A stretch of 64,000 nt of DNA from assembly GCA_002104935.1 (NCBI GenBank), contig MCGT01000011.1:186001-250000 (forward strand). Direction: 5' to 3'. The notes under the pieces were generated by a model. That model searched no databases. It was given only the letters and a program-made list of their open reading frames with translations, and had not been told where the DNA came from. Positions within the stretch are counted from its first letter, which is position 1. Each line of letters begins with the position of its first letter. Positions 24,031 to 36,732 of this stretch are shown here, in pieces. The translations under genes and the position numbers were made by a program. The DNA comes from Hesseltinella vesiculosa (lineage: Eukaryota > Mucoromycota > Mucoromycetes > Mucorales > Cunninghamellaceae).

Positions 24031-26253
24031 TTAATGAAGATCGTGTTGGCGGATGAACAACGTTGATACCAACGACAGGGCTGCCAAAGCCACACTAAAC
24101 AAAAAGGCATAGTGAATGGCCACATCATAGCTTGCCAGGACGGTTTCCAAATAATCGGCAGGAACCAGCGTACGGACATCCATCATGGACTTGCGGGCAA
24201 TTTCGATGATCTATACCCAAGGTGGGAAAAAAGAATTCGAGGTCAGCTGGCCGAAAAAAAGGAGAAAGCAAAGGTGATTACCTCGGCAGCATCAGGAACA
24301 CCAGCCAATTGTTGGACAAGCAGGTCCTTGACCACCCCTTGGAAAATAGCTTGCGACAAACTCACACCAATCACACCACCCGTGGTACGGAATAAGTATG
24401 AGATCGACGTCATGGTAGCCATTTCTAATATGGTAAAGCAAGCAAAAAAAAAGGGATGAGCGGGAAGTTCCGTGTGGTTGCCTTTTTTGTCCTCGTGCCA
24501 CTTGACTCTTTTTCATTACCTTGACGCTTAACACAGGAGATCATCGAGATCAAAGAAGCAGTGATGATGACACCACCAGAGAAACCATCCAGCATGGTGA
24601 CAGGCATGGTCCACCACACATTGGTGGCGGTGTTCCAGGTGCTGATCAACATCACCGCCAGTAGCATACCCACACTTGAGGCAATCAAGAGTTTTCTGTA
24701 TTCGCCGCGGTGCCGGATATGATAGCCAGCATACAATGAGCCAACGGAACCTCCCACCACACGAGGCAAGAAGAAAAGTCCGCTTTGCGAGGCGGAATAG
24801 TTGAGGAGAACCTGAGGAAAAAAGAGTGAGTCTCGGCCAAGGTCATGGCGATTTTTTTTTCTCTGTACCTGGAAGTAGAGAGGGAGAACAAAGGTGTTGG
24901 TCATGGCACAGCCCAGGCAGAAAAAGTTGGTAAAGGCTGAAGCCAAGGGGGTCTGCTGCGAGATAATTTCGATGGGCATGATCGGGAAGGTCGCATAGTA
25001 CTTTTCGACAAACACAAAGACAATGCCAGACAGCAACGAGGCTGCCAGCAGACCAATGACAAAGGGATCCGACCATTCACGAGAGTTTCCGCCCAAGGAT
25101 GTGGCCAGCATGACAAAGAAGACGGTGCAAACCACAAAGAATGCACCAGCCCCATCCAGCTCGCGCACCTTGTCCATAAACGAGCGGTTGTCTTCATCTT
25201 GCAAGTTATAGTTGGAGATTTTGAAAAACGAGGCATACAGAGGTCCCAACAAGATGGGGATGTTCAGATAAAAGCAGAATCTGGAATAGAACGCAGAAGC
25301 AACATTATGAGCAAATCTTGCGCCATTTCGCATGATGATTTTTACCTCCAGCCAATCGTATCACTCAGCAATCCACCCAAAGGAGCGCCGATGACGGCTC
25401 CAGCACCAAAGAACAAGTTGGCATAGCCTTGAAAGCTGGCACGATCCCGAAGTGACACCAGATCACTCGTGATGACAGAAGAAATCTATTTGGAAAGGAT
25501 GACATTATAAAAAAAAGAGGAGGTTATTTTTTTCCCGTCCAAGCGTGTCTTGAAGAAGGCTGTGTCCCAACTTTAAATGACAATGTTTGGGAGCTGACCA
25601 AGCAGTTGTACAAAAATGTCCTTACCGTATTCAAACCACCACCACCAATACCAGCAACCGTGCGAGCAAACACTAGAAATTCGAGACTGGTGGCTGCACC
25701 ACACAATAGCGACCCAATAAAGAAGACAGTGACAGCAAATTGATAAGTTGTTTGGCGGCCAAACGAATCCGACAAGCGTCCATCTAAGAACAACGAAAAA
25801 AATAAGGTTCAGTGGACATGTAGAAATATAGCTTTTTGAGTGTTGGCAGTTACAAAGAGGTTGGAGAGCAGCATAGCTTAGCAAATACGACGTGGCCACC
25901 CAAATGATATCATTGGACCTTAAGAAAACCAAAAAAAACCACAAAGGAAGTGAGTTGGGTTGTACAAAGGTGAGCGATCAGTTTTACCTGTGGAATTCAG
26001 TCCCAATGCGAGGATAAATGGTGGCAACGATGGAACTATCAAGAGACGACAAGAACACACCTACCCAGAGACCAACGAGGATGGTGTAGACGTTGACCCC
26101 ATTCAACTTTTTAGTAATGGACAGGTCATGGCTCATTTCAGTTGTGTCAGTGGTATCATGAGCAATCACCTGAGGGCCGGTGGTCTGATAGTCTGTGTTG
26201 GTCCGTTTAGTTGAAGGCACTAGCCTTGTCGTTTCATTGCTGTCAACCGCCAT
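24031..26253 (-). CDS. MFS drug:H+ antiporter, DHA2 family
   Basis: Eight in-phase minus-strand exons (26253-25988, 25918-25854, 25783-25626, 25485-25346, 25280-24869, 24811-24520, 24424-24282, 24210-24031) encode 551 aa. A hydrophilic N-terminus leads into LVGLWVGVFLSSLDSSIVA, then motif A-like YGRLSDSFGRQTTYQ and a GIGGGGLN segment. There are about 14 membrane helices. This is the DHA2 pattern found in Vba-type vacuolar basic amino acid transporters and multidrug exporters. Substrate and membrane cannot be read from sequence. The 3' end faces the kinase gene, ~350 bp away. Confidence 0.88.
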
Positions 26254-26505
26254 GTGTGGAAAGAGGAATAAAGAAAAAAAGGAGAGCAATTTTTTTTTCT
26301 CTTTTTACCCAATTTTGAAAATGGACCTCGGAATCCGACCCTCGGTGCGCTCGATGTGGTTCACACCAAATCGGGGAGGCAATCTTTTTTCTTGCCTTCT
26401 GGTTCCTGGAGAAAATAGATGCTCATTTATGCAAAAGGAACTTTTTGATAAGAGGAATGCAAGCTTTAGTGGTGTTGAAACAATACAATGAAAAAATGAT
26501 GAAAA

Positions 26506-27368
26506 CTATTTGGTACGTTTGGCCATGCGTCTGGATTTGCCTGGTCGGTTGGTTGTCTTTTTTTTCTTGTTTTTTTGACCAAACGGTTTTTTCTTATCCT
26601 GCTGCTTGCCCTGGATAAAAAGAGAGGTCAGGTGATGGACTTTTCCCCCGTGCTTGTTCTTACCAAGGCATGTTGTTTTCGCAAAATGCTCGTTGACTTC
26701 ATCGTGTCATCTTGGTAATCATCCAAATCAAAGTCAGTCGTCAGGGTATCGTCTGCCTCAATATCCTTGCGCTCTGTGAAGGGGAAAAAAAACCAGTAAT
26801 AAAAGTGAGTGACAGTACTTCCATAAAGGGACAGGCTGCGGGTAGGGTGACACTTACTTCGCTTCATCAGCTTGATGCGTTGTTCTTCGGGGTTGGTGGA
26901 TTTTGTGCGATCTTTCAGCGTCAGGCCTTGGATATCTTCGGGGGGTGTGAAAGGACGGTTGTGCTGTCGACATTGGTCACGTGCTAGAACCACACATTCC
27001 AGTGCTTGTTGTTCAAATGCGGCCTCTCGACTCAAATCGTCATAAACGTCAGCAACAGACACTGGCGTCGAAGCGGTGTAGCACAACGTCTCGTAGGCTG
27101 GTATATCGGTCCATTGCATTTGTTTTGTCAATCGTTGAAGAGCCACCTAAGTAATGAAATGATGAATATCTCATGGAGGACCATGCGCCATTCTTACTTT
27201 GTTGTTCACCAAGAGCCGTTGTTCAATGATCATATCGCCATCGTCATTGTCCAAATCACTTTCGTTTAGATCTTCCAGAGGGACCCATTGATCTTTAGGT
27301 ACATCGTCCACTGTCGAGGTCGCTACTGAGGATGGTTGGATAAAAACAGCGCTGTGCTTCTCTGACAT
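26506..27368 (-). CDS. EBP2-like nucleolar rRNA-processing protein
   Basis: Four minus-strand exons (27368-27198, 27146-26858, 26773-26664, 26610-26506) encode 224 aa. The core has VNNKVALQRLTKQMQW, then DVYDDLSREAAFEQQALE and RPFTPPEDIQGL, in the order seen in EBP2 (NNK.AL, DDL.RE.AFY.QAL, PFTRP.DY). The C-terminus is very basic (FGQKNKKKK and KSRRMAKRTK), as expected for a nucleolar 60S assembly factor. It is divergent and shorter than usual (~270-430 aa), so the family call is moderate. It shares a ~155 bp promoter region with MED28. Confidence 0.62.
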
Positions 27369-27523
27369 TGTCTGTAAGAAAGGGTACAAGAATGCTGAGG
27401 CAAAAAAAAAAGAGAAAGGAAAAAAAAAAAAAAAAAAACGCTGTAGAAAGCCACATCCAAAACCACGCTGATCTTCAAAAGTTGTATTTTTTTTTCTTTT
27501 TACTCATCCTCCTGTCCTAAATC

Positions 27524-28119
27524 ATGGCCAGTGATTTAAATGAACTAGTTGATAAGCTATCGTCGACGTTTGATAAATGTTTAGGCAACGCTCTTAGTGA
27601 TACATCCAAAGAAGAAAAAGGTAAAATGTCTCGCGATGGAACGTCCAAGATGCTGATTTTGTCATTGTAGACAAGCTTGACGTGACAATCTTGAAGCAAT
27701 GCTTTATCGATCTCCAATACCAGCTCAAAAGCATCTCCCTAGCATCCATTCAACAAAAACCATTATCTGTGAAAGAGGTAAGCCTTGATAGGAAACATAG
27801 CCGACACTTATTCGTTCGACAGTCCATTGCAGCTCTTGAAAAGGATATTGCCATCAAGCAGCAAACGATTGAAAAATACAATGGAAAGATAGAGCACTGG
27901 CTGACAGTCTTGCCCGAGCTGGAACGACAGAGCCGACAAGTCTTGAACACAAACCAACTGCCGCCACCACCCACCCCGCCTACCTCGTCACCTGCGCCGC
28001 CTGCAGCTGCTGCCGATTTGCCTCCTCGAGACAGTGCCACACCTGTAGAAGCCACATCACATCTCAATCACGAGGACGACGACGACGACGACGACATGGA
28101 GTTTGAAGATGTGTCTTGA
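27524..28119 (+). CDS. med28: Mediator complex subunit 28
   Basis: Three in-phase exons (27524-27620, 27671-27777, 27823-28119) encode 166 aa. The N-terminal helix (NELVDKLSSTFDKCLGNAL) and the later coiled coil (IAALEKDIAIKQQTIEKY, then KIEHWLTVLPELERQSRQ) follow the Med28 order. The C-terminus is Pro-rich and then a run of Asp. Med28 is a head-module subunit of the Mediator coactivator for RNA polymerase II. The recognition rests on the helix pattern and the HW..VL.ELERQ segment, so it should be confirmed by profile search. It is convergent with TRM10 (98 bp apart). Confidence 0.65.
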
Positions 28120-28217
28120 ATTAAAATGAGATACCCACTTTTTTTAATGATTCTGCTTTTTGATACAGGCACCTGAGAGTACAATGGAAGGAATTGGTAT
28201 GAGAGACTGGATGCGCG

Positions 28218-29295
28218 CTAGTTTTTCGAGGTAGGGTCTTGATCGGCGGGGTTCGTGGCGGATTGCTCGACAGAGGCAGGGGGGACGGCACTGGTGCCTT
28301 CGGTTGAGGCTACAGGCACTTCGGCATTGTCGGCTTGTTTAGGGGAAGCACTCGCTTGCTCACTCAGAAGCACACTGTCCTTGAGCTTGCGTTGGGGGAT
28401 GACGTCAGTAAAAGCCTTTTCCCAATCACGGTACTCGATCCATTTCATCATAATTTCATAGACTACAAAACAAAGACGGGTGAGCGCACGTATCCCCCCT
28501 GCGGTTTTTCTTTTTACCTTGATTGACTGTCAACACTTTTCTGCTAGACATTTGGATATAATCGCCAATAGGGAGCTGGGCGGTGGCAATGCCTTGCTTG
28601 GCTGCCTTGTTTTGGCATAGATTCTTATGTCGGTTCTTGTCGACGATACCGCCAATGATGTAGATCTTTTCAGGGTCGAGTTCATGCGCCACGTTGTCCG
28701 AGTCGGCAGAGAGATAAACCAGTTTATCTTTATCATAGAGCTCTTCATACGACTCGGGCTTGAATTGGATATGCAGCCAATGGTCATAGCTAGGCGTCTT
28801 TTTTTCCAGGGCTTCTTTCAATCGGTCGTCAAAGCCTGTGATCACCATTTCAGCACCTTCTTTGGACGTGCGATTGGCACTATAGCAGCGCACCAGTTGG
28901 CTTTGGATCGAATCCATTTCCTATTAAAAAAAAAAGGTCAGCACAAAGGCGTCAATGCAACATCACTTTACCTTGTCATTCATGTATTCACTAAATGCAC
29001 AGTCGATAACAATAGTGCGGTTGCCAATGACCATGTCCTTGGATCGAAGGCGTTTGGGTGCAGGAGCAACCAATCCTTGTTCAGCCATTTGAGCACGCGT
29101 TCTTCGCTTGAGCTTATCCTTTTCACGTTGGGATTTGATACGATCGGGTTTGTTCTTTTGCCACAGATCTTCCTTGAGGAGTCGCTTGATGGCATTCTTG
29201 CTGAGACCTTCAAATCGAGGATCGTTGAGATCGTATTCAAGCCCTTTGTATGACTTTAATTTTTGATCCGTTGTTTCTGGCTGCTGATCGGACAT
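28218..29295 (-). CDS. trm10: tRNA (guanine-N1)-methyltransferase Trm10
   Basis: Three minus-strand exons (29295-28972, 28920-28518, 28462-28218) encode 323 aa. After a basic N-terminal arm (KLKRRTRAQMAEQG) comes the SPOUT methyltransferase core: TIVIDCAFSEYMNDKE, VYLSADSDN, KIYIIGGIVDKNRHKNLC and TAQLPIGDYIQMSSRKV. The Trm10 family methylates G9 (and sometimes A9) of tRNA using S-adenosylmethionine. The knotted SPOUT motifs are well preserved. An Ala/Ser-rich tail extends beyond the core. It is divergent from the small membrane-protein gene at 29485. Confidence 0.92.
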
Positions 29296-29484
29296 GATGG
29301 TTGAAACTGTCAAAAAAAAAAAAAACAAAAAGAAGGGGGACAGTCTTTCCACTGAAAATTGAGCAAAAATAAAAAAAAAATTGCAGCCGGAGCTTTCCTG
29401 TCACACAAAAAATGCCAATGCGATAAAAAAAAAGGGATTCTTCTCTTTCTTGTGATTCTATTTCTCTTGCGTCAATAGAACCAA

Positions 29485-29870
29485 ATGGCAATTGACTCAC
29501 CGTTTTTTGCCCTTGTTGCTGTATGCATTTGCCTGTTACTTTTGACATTTTACCTGGCAGTCCGGCGACGACGACGATTCAATCGGCAACAAGGTAAGAT
29601 CACTATTTGAAAAAAAAAGTACCGAGGTTTTAACTTTTTCTGCTTTTTTTTTGTTTAGCCCAAAATCAGCAAACGGTACAATACGATTATTCCCCTAATG
29701 TCATCATCACCATTCCATCCAACCATCGTCCTACCATGGGTACTTACCCAACGTCAAGCTACGACCGGCCGCCTCGCCCTGCCGTCCAAAAACCCGAAAC
29801 CAGCCTAGAGCCGCCACCTCCTTCCTATCAAGACTATCGTAAAGACGTGCAACTCATCCCACGCCCATAG
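29485..29870 (+). CDS. Small single-pass membrane protein with PPSY motif
   Basis: Two exons, 29485-29593 and 29659-29870, give 106 aa. A short lumenal or outside end is followed by one helix (FFALVAVCICLLLLTFYLAV) and a basic stop-transfer stretch (RRRRRFNRQQ). A cytosolic tail ends with PPPPSYQDYRKD. The PPxY motif next to a membrane helix is the layout of adaptors for Nedd4/Rsp5 ubiquitin ligases that direct membrane-protein sorting. That role is inference. I recognise no orthologue by sequence. Confidence 0.68.
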
Positions 29871-30244
29871 AAAAATTATCCCATGCATCCTATTTTCAGC
29901 CGAGGCTATTGCCCAATCCTGATTTCGACTGATGCTCATCGTCTCGTGTATATCCTAATTTCTTTTTTTTTTTTTTTTTATTCATGTCGAGAAAAAAAGG
30001 GCCAGGCCCTAATTTATCCATCTACCTCACCCTGTGGGTGGAAACAATAAAAAGAAAAAAAAAAGCAGCTATAAAAAAAATAACGAACATGGGATCCAAG
30101 CGTTTGGAAAGAGGAAAAAAAAATGCATAGTTCATAATGAAGTGTGAATGGTGAATAAGAAAAAAAGGGGGTAAGAGGGGAGAGGAGGGAAGGAGAGAGG
30201 AGAGGGGGGAGGCTGATCAATGCGAATGGAGAGAGGGGGGTCAA
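29871..30244. other. Convergent 3' intergenic region
   Basis: This separates the 3' ends of the PPSY membrane-protein gene (+) and the zinc-finger gene (-). It is homopolymer-rich with an A/G-rich purine tract (GGGGAGAGGAGGGAAGG). No gene is seen. Confidence 0.35.
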
Positions 30245-31267
30245 TTATAGAGTCACCTTTTCAACAGTGGCATGGTTGGTATGGAGATCGTGTTCCACTT
30301 CGTCTTCATCGTCGTCTTCAAAGGAGAGAGTGTCGTCCTGGTCATCCTCAGCCGACATCAGTACATCTAATAACACGCGGCGCTCCGTCTGCAGTCGTTT
30401 CAAGCGTTGCTGGACCGTTGCCCATTCATCCGAGAGCATTTCGTTCTCGCGCAAAATGTACTGAAGTTTGGCTTTGGCGAATTTGTACTTGACATGGGCA
30501 GGCTGTTCAGAGGATTTCTTTTGGCCATCGCTCGACGGCTGCAGAGCAAACGAAGCCGCCGATACCAGGTCGTCATCGTCCAGTTCGTCAATGTCGCTCC
30601 CGTGGAGATCCGTCTTGCCTCGCTTGTGCTTGCCGTGGTCATGCTCAGGCCCGGACTTGCGTTTTCGAATCGGTTTGCCGTCTGCGCCGTAATGCACCTC
30701 AGGTTTGACAGCTGACGTCGTGGTGATGGCGGGCTGGTCGTGAATGTGTGAGTTCATGGTGGTATCTTCCGTTTCTACATAATGATCTGTTTTCATATGT
30801 CGATTCAAGGCATCCGAACGTCCAAAGCTATAGTACAATAAATCTGATGAGAAAAAAAATCTCCTCATGGAAACCCGTAAAAAAGTAGAGAAAGCTAGGC
30901 TTACTTCATACCACATCCTTCGACCTTGCATTCATAGGGCTTTTCACCCGTGTGGATACGTAGGTGCATAATCAATGCAAAGCGATTATGGCACTTGACA
31001 CCCTTGCGAGCACAGTTTGTCCATTCACAGCAGTATTCGCCACGTTTCCATCCAATATGATCTACATGAACAAAACGAGGTCAAAACGTGTCCTCATCCT
31101 TTTTTTTTTTTTTTTAAACTACCTTCAGATAAATGTTGGCTTAAAGTATCATAGTCAGCAAAAGGGCGCGAGCAGCTATTCCATTGACAAACAAGATGAG
31201 ATTCCTGAACAGGATTGGGTGTGGAAGGTAGTTGTTGCGTAGTGGATATTGACGGAGGCGTCTCCAT
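30245..31267 (-). CDS. C2H2 zinc-finger protein (resembles Iec1-type factors)
   Basis: Three minus-strand exons (31267-31123, 31061-30905, 30827-30245) encode 294 aa. The N-terminus holds three C2H2 fingers: CQWNSC...H...H, CEWTNC...HLRIH and CKVEGC...FGRSDALNRH, with the canonical linker HTGEKPYEC. Then come an acidic and basic low-complexity part, a coiled-coil segment (EWATVQQRLKRLQTERR) and an acidic C-terminus. The finger arrangement plus C-terminal helix resembles Iec1 of the fission yeast INO80 complex. A sequence-specific factor is equally possible. Confidence 0.75.
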
Positions 31268-31445
31268 ATTGCTCAAAAAGAAAAAGCGATAGAAAAAAAA
31301 AAAGGCACCCAAGCTTTTTTTTAAGCCAGAAAAAGCAGTCCAAAGTCCGTCGCCTTTTTTTTTTTTTCATACTGCAAAAAATCTTTCTTACGCTTTTTTC
31401 TCTTCTTCCCCTTTCTTCTTGCACGTCTATATCGTTTTCAATCTT

Positions 31446-34400
31446 ATGGAACAAAGCCTGGATAAGATCAGAAAGCATCTCCAGTCCAAACTGGAGAATC
31501 AAAAGCTGGTAAGCGACATTACTAAGAAAACAGTAGCAAATCTAACTCTTTTTCTCCTGTGATCAAGCATGCCCAAACCTTGCTGGCTATCGAAGAGGTA
31601 ACTTTTTGACTTTTGTTGTTTGTTTATTCATTCTTTCTCTCTGTTAGACTATTCGCGAACAAGGAACTGAATTGACTCCCACAGCCTATTTTGGTGCTAT
31701 TGTAAGTGACCCTGCTTTGATCTCTCGCTGGATCAACAGCTCACGCCATTTTTTTTTTCATTTTTCCTGCCTCTTGCGTTTTAGATCACCACGATCCAAT
31801 CGTCACAAGACAATGAAGCATTGACTGGTGCTCTCCTCTACTTGTTGGCTGCCGTTCTGAAACAGTAAGGCCCATCCCTTACGTCCGATCTGTATGCTCA
31901 AGCCTTTTCTACCTTCTCCCCCTCAGTGTGCCTACCTCTGTCCTACGCTCCAAGTTTAGCACTGTCATGCCCATGTTCGAGGCCATTTATGAGCAGCACA
32001 GCCACGATCAGCCCATGGTGCGTGCCATTGTCGAATGCATGGCATCCTTCTTGTTGGCCCAAGATGCCCACCTGTGGTCCATGCCTGCCACCAAGAAATA
32101 TTACCAAACGTTGCTCATTCTCAGCGCCAACGCCACCCCCAAGGTAAGAAAAAACAATCCCCGACGACCCAGCTGATTGTTCTTTCGTAGGCACGCAAGG
32201 ATGCTCAGGAAGCGGTGCAATCCATCCTGGCCAACCCTCCCCCTCCCACCACCGTTCACCCTGCTTCATCCATGACTGCTGAATTTATCCTCAAAGTCTT
32301 GCATGAAGCCACCAAATCCAACCAGCAAGCTGCCCAGCAAATCCTGGCTCTTCTTCAATCCATTGTGCAATACTGGCCCCCTTTTGTAAGCCGCCGTCTC
32401 GTGTCCATAGTCGACAGCCGCTTAAAATGTTGATTCTTTCCATAGCAATTCACTGCCCTGTGCCAAACTCTGCTCCAGTTACCCCGCTACAACAACATCT
32501 ACCTGACCAAGGCTGCTTTTGACGTCTTCGAAGCCTTGTTTGATGCCCAAGAGCACGATCTCGATAGCGAAAAGCTATCTGATTTGTTGACGGTAAGCAA
32601 TACCTGGAACTTTCTCAATCGAACAAGCTGCCTAAATGCACAGCTCTCATCTCCTTTTTTTTTTTCATTAATTTTAATAAGGCCTTGTGTGAACTGAAGC
32701 CGGCTGCTCATGATGAACGTTTGTTGCCTACTTGGCTGTTGATGATCAGCAAGGCTTATCCTGCTTATGCAAAGTAGGAACCTTCTTTTTCATTTATGAT
32801 GCAGTTTCTCATCGACCTTTTTTTCTTCGCATTTACTTTCTCCAGGCTCAACCCTGTGCTATGTGCGAATGGCTTGGCCACCATCTTCGAATTAGTGTTC
32901 CGTGACTTTGAAAAGGATTCACGCAACTACACCCAGATGGCCAACTGCTTATCTACACTGCTAGAATACTGCATTACGGATGAACTCATCCAGCAAGCCA
33001 TGATGGGCACCCCCAACAGCTTGACCACTGTCCTTGAGTACTTGCAAGCCGGGCTCGGCATCCACACGCAACCTGCCTGGAAGCAAGTCATGATGATTCA
33101 AGAAGCCTTGTTTCGCAAATTGCACCGCAACGCATCGCCCCTGATGGACCGTTGTGTCGTGCTGTTAGGTGAAATCCGCCTTACCCCTGGGCCCTCCTAC
33201 AAGGAACAATTGGACAAGACCTTGGGTGCTGCTATTACTGCCATGGGCCCCGAAGCCTTTTTGACCTTGCTGCCTTTGAACTTGGAAGGTGGCCAAGGCG
33301 TCGGCCGTGCCTTTTTATTGCCTCTGCTCAAGACCTACATCACCAACACCAACATGACCTTCTTTGTTGATGAGCTGATGCCTCTCGGTGACCGACTTGC
33401 CGAGAAGGCTCAGCGCGCCTCTGCCGATGAACTGACCCTGCAAGCCAAGGTATACGAAACCTTGGTCCACCAAATCTGGAGCTTGGCTCCTGGCTTCTGT
33501 CAACTGCCCCTGGATCTTCCCCAAGCCTTCACTGAACAAGTGGCCGAACGCTTCAGCGCCTTGCTGTACTCCCAACCCGATCTGCGCCCCACCGTCACCC
33601 AGGCTTTGCAGTTGCTGGTGGAGAAGAACGAACAGCTGGCCAAGTCGCAATCCGATGATATCTATCTCCTCAAAGCCTATGGCTTGACTAAGCAGGATGG
33701 CCAAGACAACCTTGAACTGATGGGCAAGTTTGCCGTCAACTACCTTGCCGTCTTTTTCAACGTCTACAGCCAAATTCCCTCGGCCAACCGTGGCTTCATG
33801 TCCGATGTCATCAAAACCTACTTGACCGTCACCACCCCTCAGGACATTAACACCACGTTCAAAAAAGTTCTCGGTTTATTGTCAAGCGCACTAGAATCCA
33901 ACGAACCTCAGATTGTGCAAGATACCAATGTACCTCCTCCCATGGCTCAGACCATGCTGGACTTGGCTATCATCATGATCCCCTTTTTGGATGTCGAATC
34001 GGCCCAGCTGCTCTACAATGGCACCATGACCTCGTTGCTCGATAAAGAAGATGCCCCTCTCTTGCAAAAGAAGGGCTACAAAATCCTCAACCATCTCATG
34101 GCTCATGCTAATGGCCGCCAAGTCATCTTGGCCAACCTGGGCCAACTGCAGACACGTCTCTTGGACGCCACTGCTACCTGCACCCCCTCAGCCCGCAAAG
34201 ACCGCATCAAGACCTTTATGCATGTTGTCCGTCTGTTGAATAGCTCGGAATTGCAATTCATCCCTTGTATTCTCTCGGAAGTCGTCATCTCTCTCAAGGA
34301 AGGCAACGAAAAATGCCGCGGCTTTGCTTTCAGTACCCTTGTCGACATGGGCAACCGCATGAAGGAAGGTGGCATGATCAAAACCAGCCAACTGCCTGGC

Positions 34401-35714
34401 ATGCCTGCCGATGCCCCTGATGGTAAACATGATCCAATGAAAAACATAGGCGTTTCTCATCTTTTTTTTTCTGGGGTGGTAGCTCCTGCCAGCTTGCGTG
34501 AATTCTTCACCATGGTTACCGCTGGTTTGGCCGGGACGACCTCTCAAATGGTGGGCGCCACAGTGACGGCTTTGTCACGTGTGTTCTTTGAATTCAAGGA
34601 CGACCTGTCTGGCGAAGTGGCGTCGGAGCTGCTGCAAACCATGAACACGCTTGTGGCCAGCAACAACCGCGAAGTCGTCAAGGCTGCCCTGGGTTATGTA
34701 AAGGTATGCATTGTGGTGCTGGATGCTGCGATCTTGGCCCCTCAATTGGACATGATCGTGCAACACTTGCTGTCCTGTAGTCACCAGCACCGTGTCTTCA
34801 AGCTCAAGCTGCGCCATGTGCTTGAACGCCTGATCCGCCGCTTTGGCTACGACTCCATTGCTCACCTTGTTCCTGAAGAAGACAAGAAGCTGATCTCCAA
34901 CATCCAAAAACGCCGCCTGCGTGCCAAGCGTCAAAAGAAGGAACGCCAAGCTGGTGACGACGAAGACGACGAAATGGACGATGCCATCGCCCACGCCCAC
35001 ACTGCCAAGAAGGTCACTGGCTTCCACGACGCCTACGAAGAAGTCGTCTACGGCTCCGAAAGCGAACTGGAATCCGACGACGAATCTGCCCTGCCCAGTA
35101 ACAACGCCGGCAGTAAAAAGAAAACCCAAGGCGGCAACACCTTTATTCGTGAACACATGGACAACGGTGGCGTCCTGGATCTGTTGGACCGCTCAGCCCT
35201 GGCCCAAATCACCTCCTCCAAACCAACTCAACGCCGTGCCGCCTCGGGCAAGCAAGCCTTCCTGCAAGACGACACTGGCCGTCTGGTCATCGATAACAAG
35301 ACCAAGGCTGCCGACAGCGATGACGATCAAGAAGAACCCCAAGAAGACTATTACATGGAAGCCGTGCGCAATGTTGATGGCTTTGTTCGTGATCGCCGCA
35401 ATCGTATCAAGTTCAAAAAGGGAGGAAAGAACGACATGGAAGAAGACCAAGACATGGACGTCGACGGTGGTAGCAAAAAGAAGCTCAAGCCCAAATATGA
35501 ACGCCTCGGCAAAGAATTCAGAACAAAGGTAAAAAAAAAAAAAAAAAAAAAAAAGGAGCAAGCTAATTTTTTTTTCCTTCCCTAGCGTGCCGGTGGCGAT
35601 GTCAAACGAAAAGGCCAAAGCGATCCTTTTGCCTATGTCCCTCTTGGCAAGGTCATCAAGAAGAAGGGCAAGCAACCAAACAAGGTCACCTACACTGGCC
35701 GTATCAAGAAATAG
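31446..35714 (+). CDS. rrp12: Ribosomal RNA-processing protein 12 (NUC173/HEAT repeat)
   Basis: Eleven in-phase exons (31446-31508, 31568-31597, 31648-31701, 31785-31864, 31927-32143, 32191-32385, 32446-32592, 32682-32773, 32846-34422, 34483-35528, 35586-35714) encode 1209 aa, the usual length. Leu-rich HEAT-like helices run through most of the protein. The C-terminus has FKLKLRHVLERLIRRFGYD, basic and acidic stretches, GGVLDLLDRSALAQI and a lysine-rich end (PFAYVPLGKVIKKKG). Rrp12 is needed for export and processing of pre-40S and pre-60S particles. The coding strand is GC-richer than its surroundings, which produces long antisense frames. Confidence 0.9.
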
Positions 35715-36650
35715 ATCACCCTACCCTCATCTTCCTCCTACTGTGCTATTATTTTATTTTTGCTGGATTTTTTCTTTTTTTTTTTTCCTTTTGCATTCAT
35801 TGTCATTCAGTATCATATCCTTTTTTCTTCTCTTCACAGTCAATTCAAAAATAGAATTTGTGATTTTAAAATTGGCGTCGTGTCATCGTACTTAAGGATA
35901 TCGCACTTCCCATTGGGTGTCACGCGGGAGCATCAAAAAGGTGTCGCAGTGAGGCACCGAAGATTTCACTTTTTGTTGTTGCATAACGACAAGTAAAATG
36001 TTATTCGAAGATGGGCAAGGATCGCTCGTCACGAGGATGAGAGTGCCGCCATGGAGCTCGTTGTGGAAGATTATGAAAATGGGGAAATCATGCCCATGTC
36101 GACGTTGACTCGATTGGCGGATAGCAGATTGTTGATGGTGTCGAGCAGATGATGCCTATTCAGCAGCAATAACCTCAGCCATTCTGCTGCAGCGAAAGCC
36201 AAGGATGACAATTGAGGAGGTCAAGTGCTTGGCTGACGCGTCCTTGAGCACTTTTGCACCAACAGTGCATCTGTTGCGTGTTTAACCCCGCCCAACTCAG
36301 CGTATAATGAAGGAATGTAGAAACGAGCCTACTGATGGATTCGACCAAGACAATGGAGTACCCTACAAATAGAAAAAACCTCAAAATTCTTGATATCCGT
36401 GTTTTTTTGATTTGCGCCCAGGATAATCATGCTAGCAGTCAAACTGGGTTCCATTCAGAGGCATTCAATAATTTTTTTAACAGGCAATAGAAATCCTCAT
36501 TACAGTCACGTCAGTGCACGCACAACGCTCTCCAAAAAAAAAAAAAAAAAACCTTCATTTTCTCGGGAAGGTGGTGGGATTACTGGGTAGGAGGGATGCG
36601 GCAAGTATTTTTGTCTTTCCAAGGGTGTTCGACTTCGCTCCGAAAGTGTT
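35715..36650. other. Gene-poor region downstream of RRP12
   Basis: No supported gene. A minus-strand frame at 36175-36384 shows no recognised domain. Homopolymer-rich sequence leads into a mariner relic at ~36.66 kb. Confidence 0.35.
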
Positions 36651-36654
36651 GTAG

Positions 36655-36732
36655 TATCCCGAAATGAAGGGACACTATCTTGTCATGGATAATGCTCCTA
36701 TCCATAACTCAACGGATATTGGCAAGTTTTTA
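36655..36732 (+). pseudogene. Tc1/mariner transposase remnant (target of an insertion)
   Basis: The plus strand reads GHYLVMDNAPIHNSTDIGK, the conserved segment around the second catalytic Asp of Tc1/mariner transposases. At 36731-36732 (TA) the sequence switches to the inverted-repeat element of 36733-40007. Beyond that element, from 40010, a continuation in the same frame (CIEACWCHLG) could be the other half. The nuclease-carrying element therefore seems to have inserted into an older transposase relic. Confidence 0.55.

Noticed and set aside
33315..35156. Long minus-strand frames opposite RRP12
   Set aside because: They are antisense shadows of a GC-rich conserved coding exon, with no motifs or splice structure of their own.
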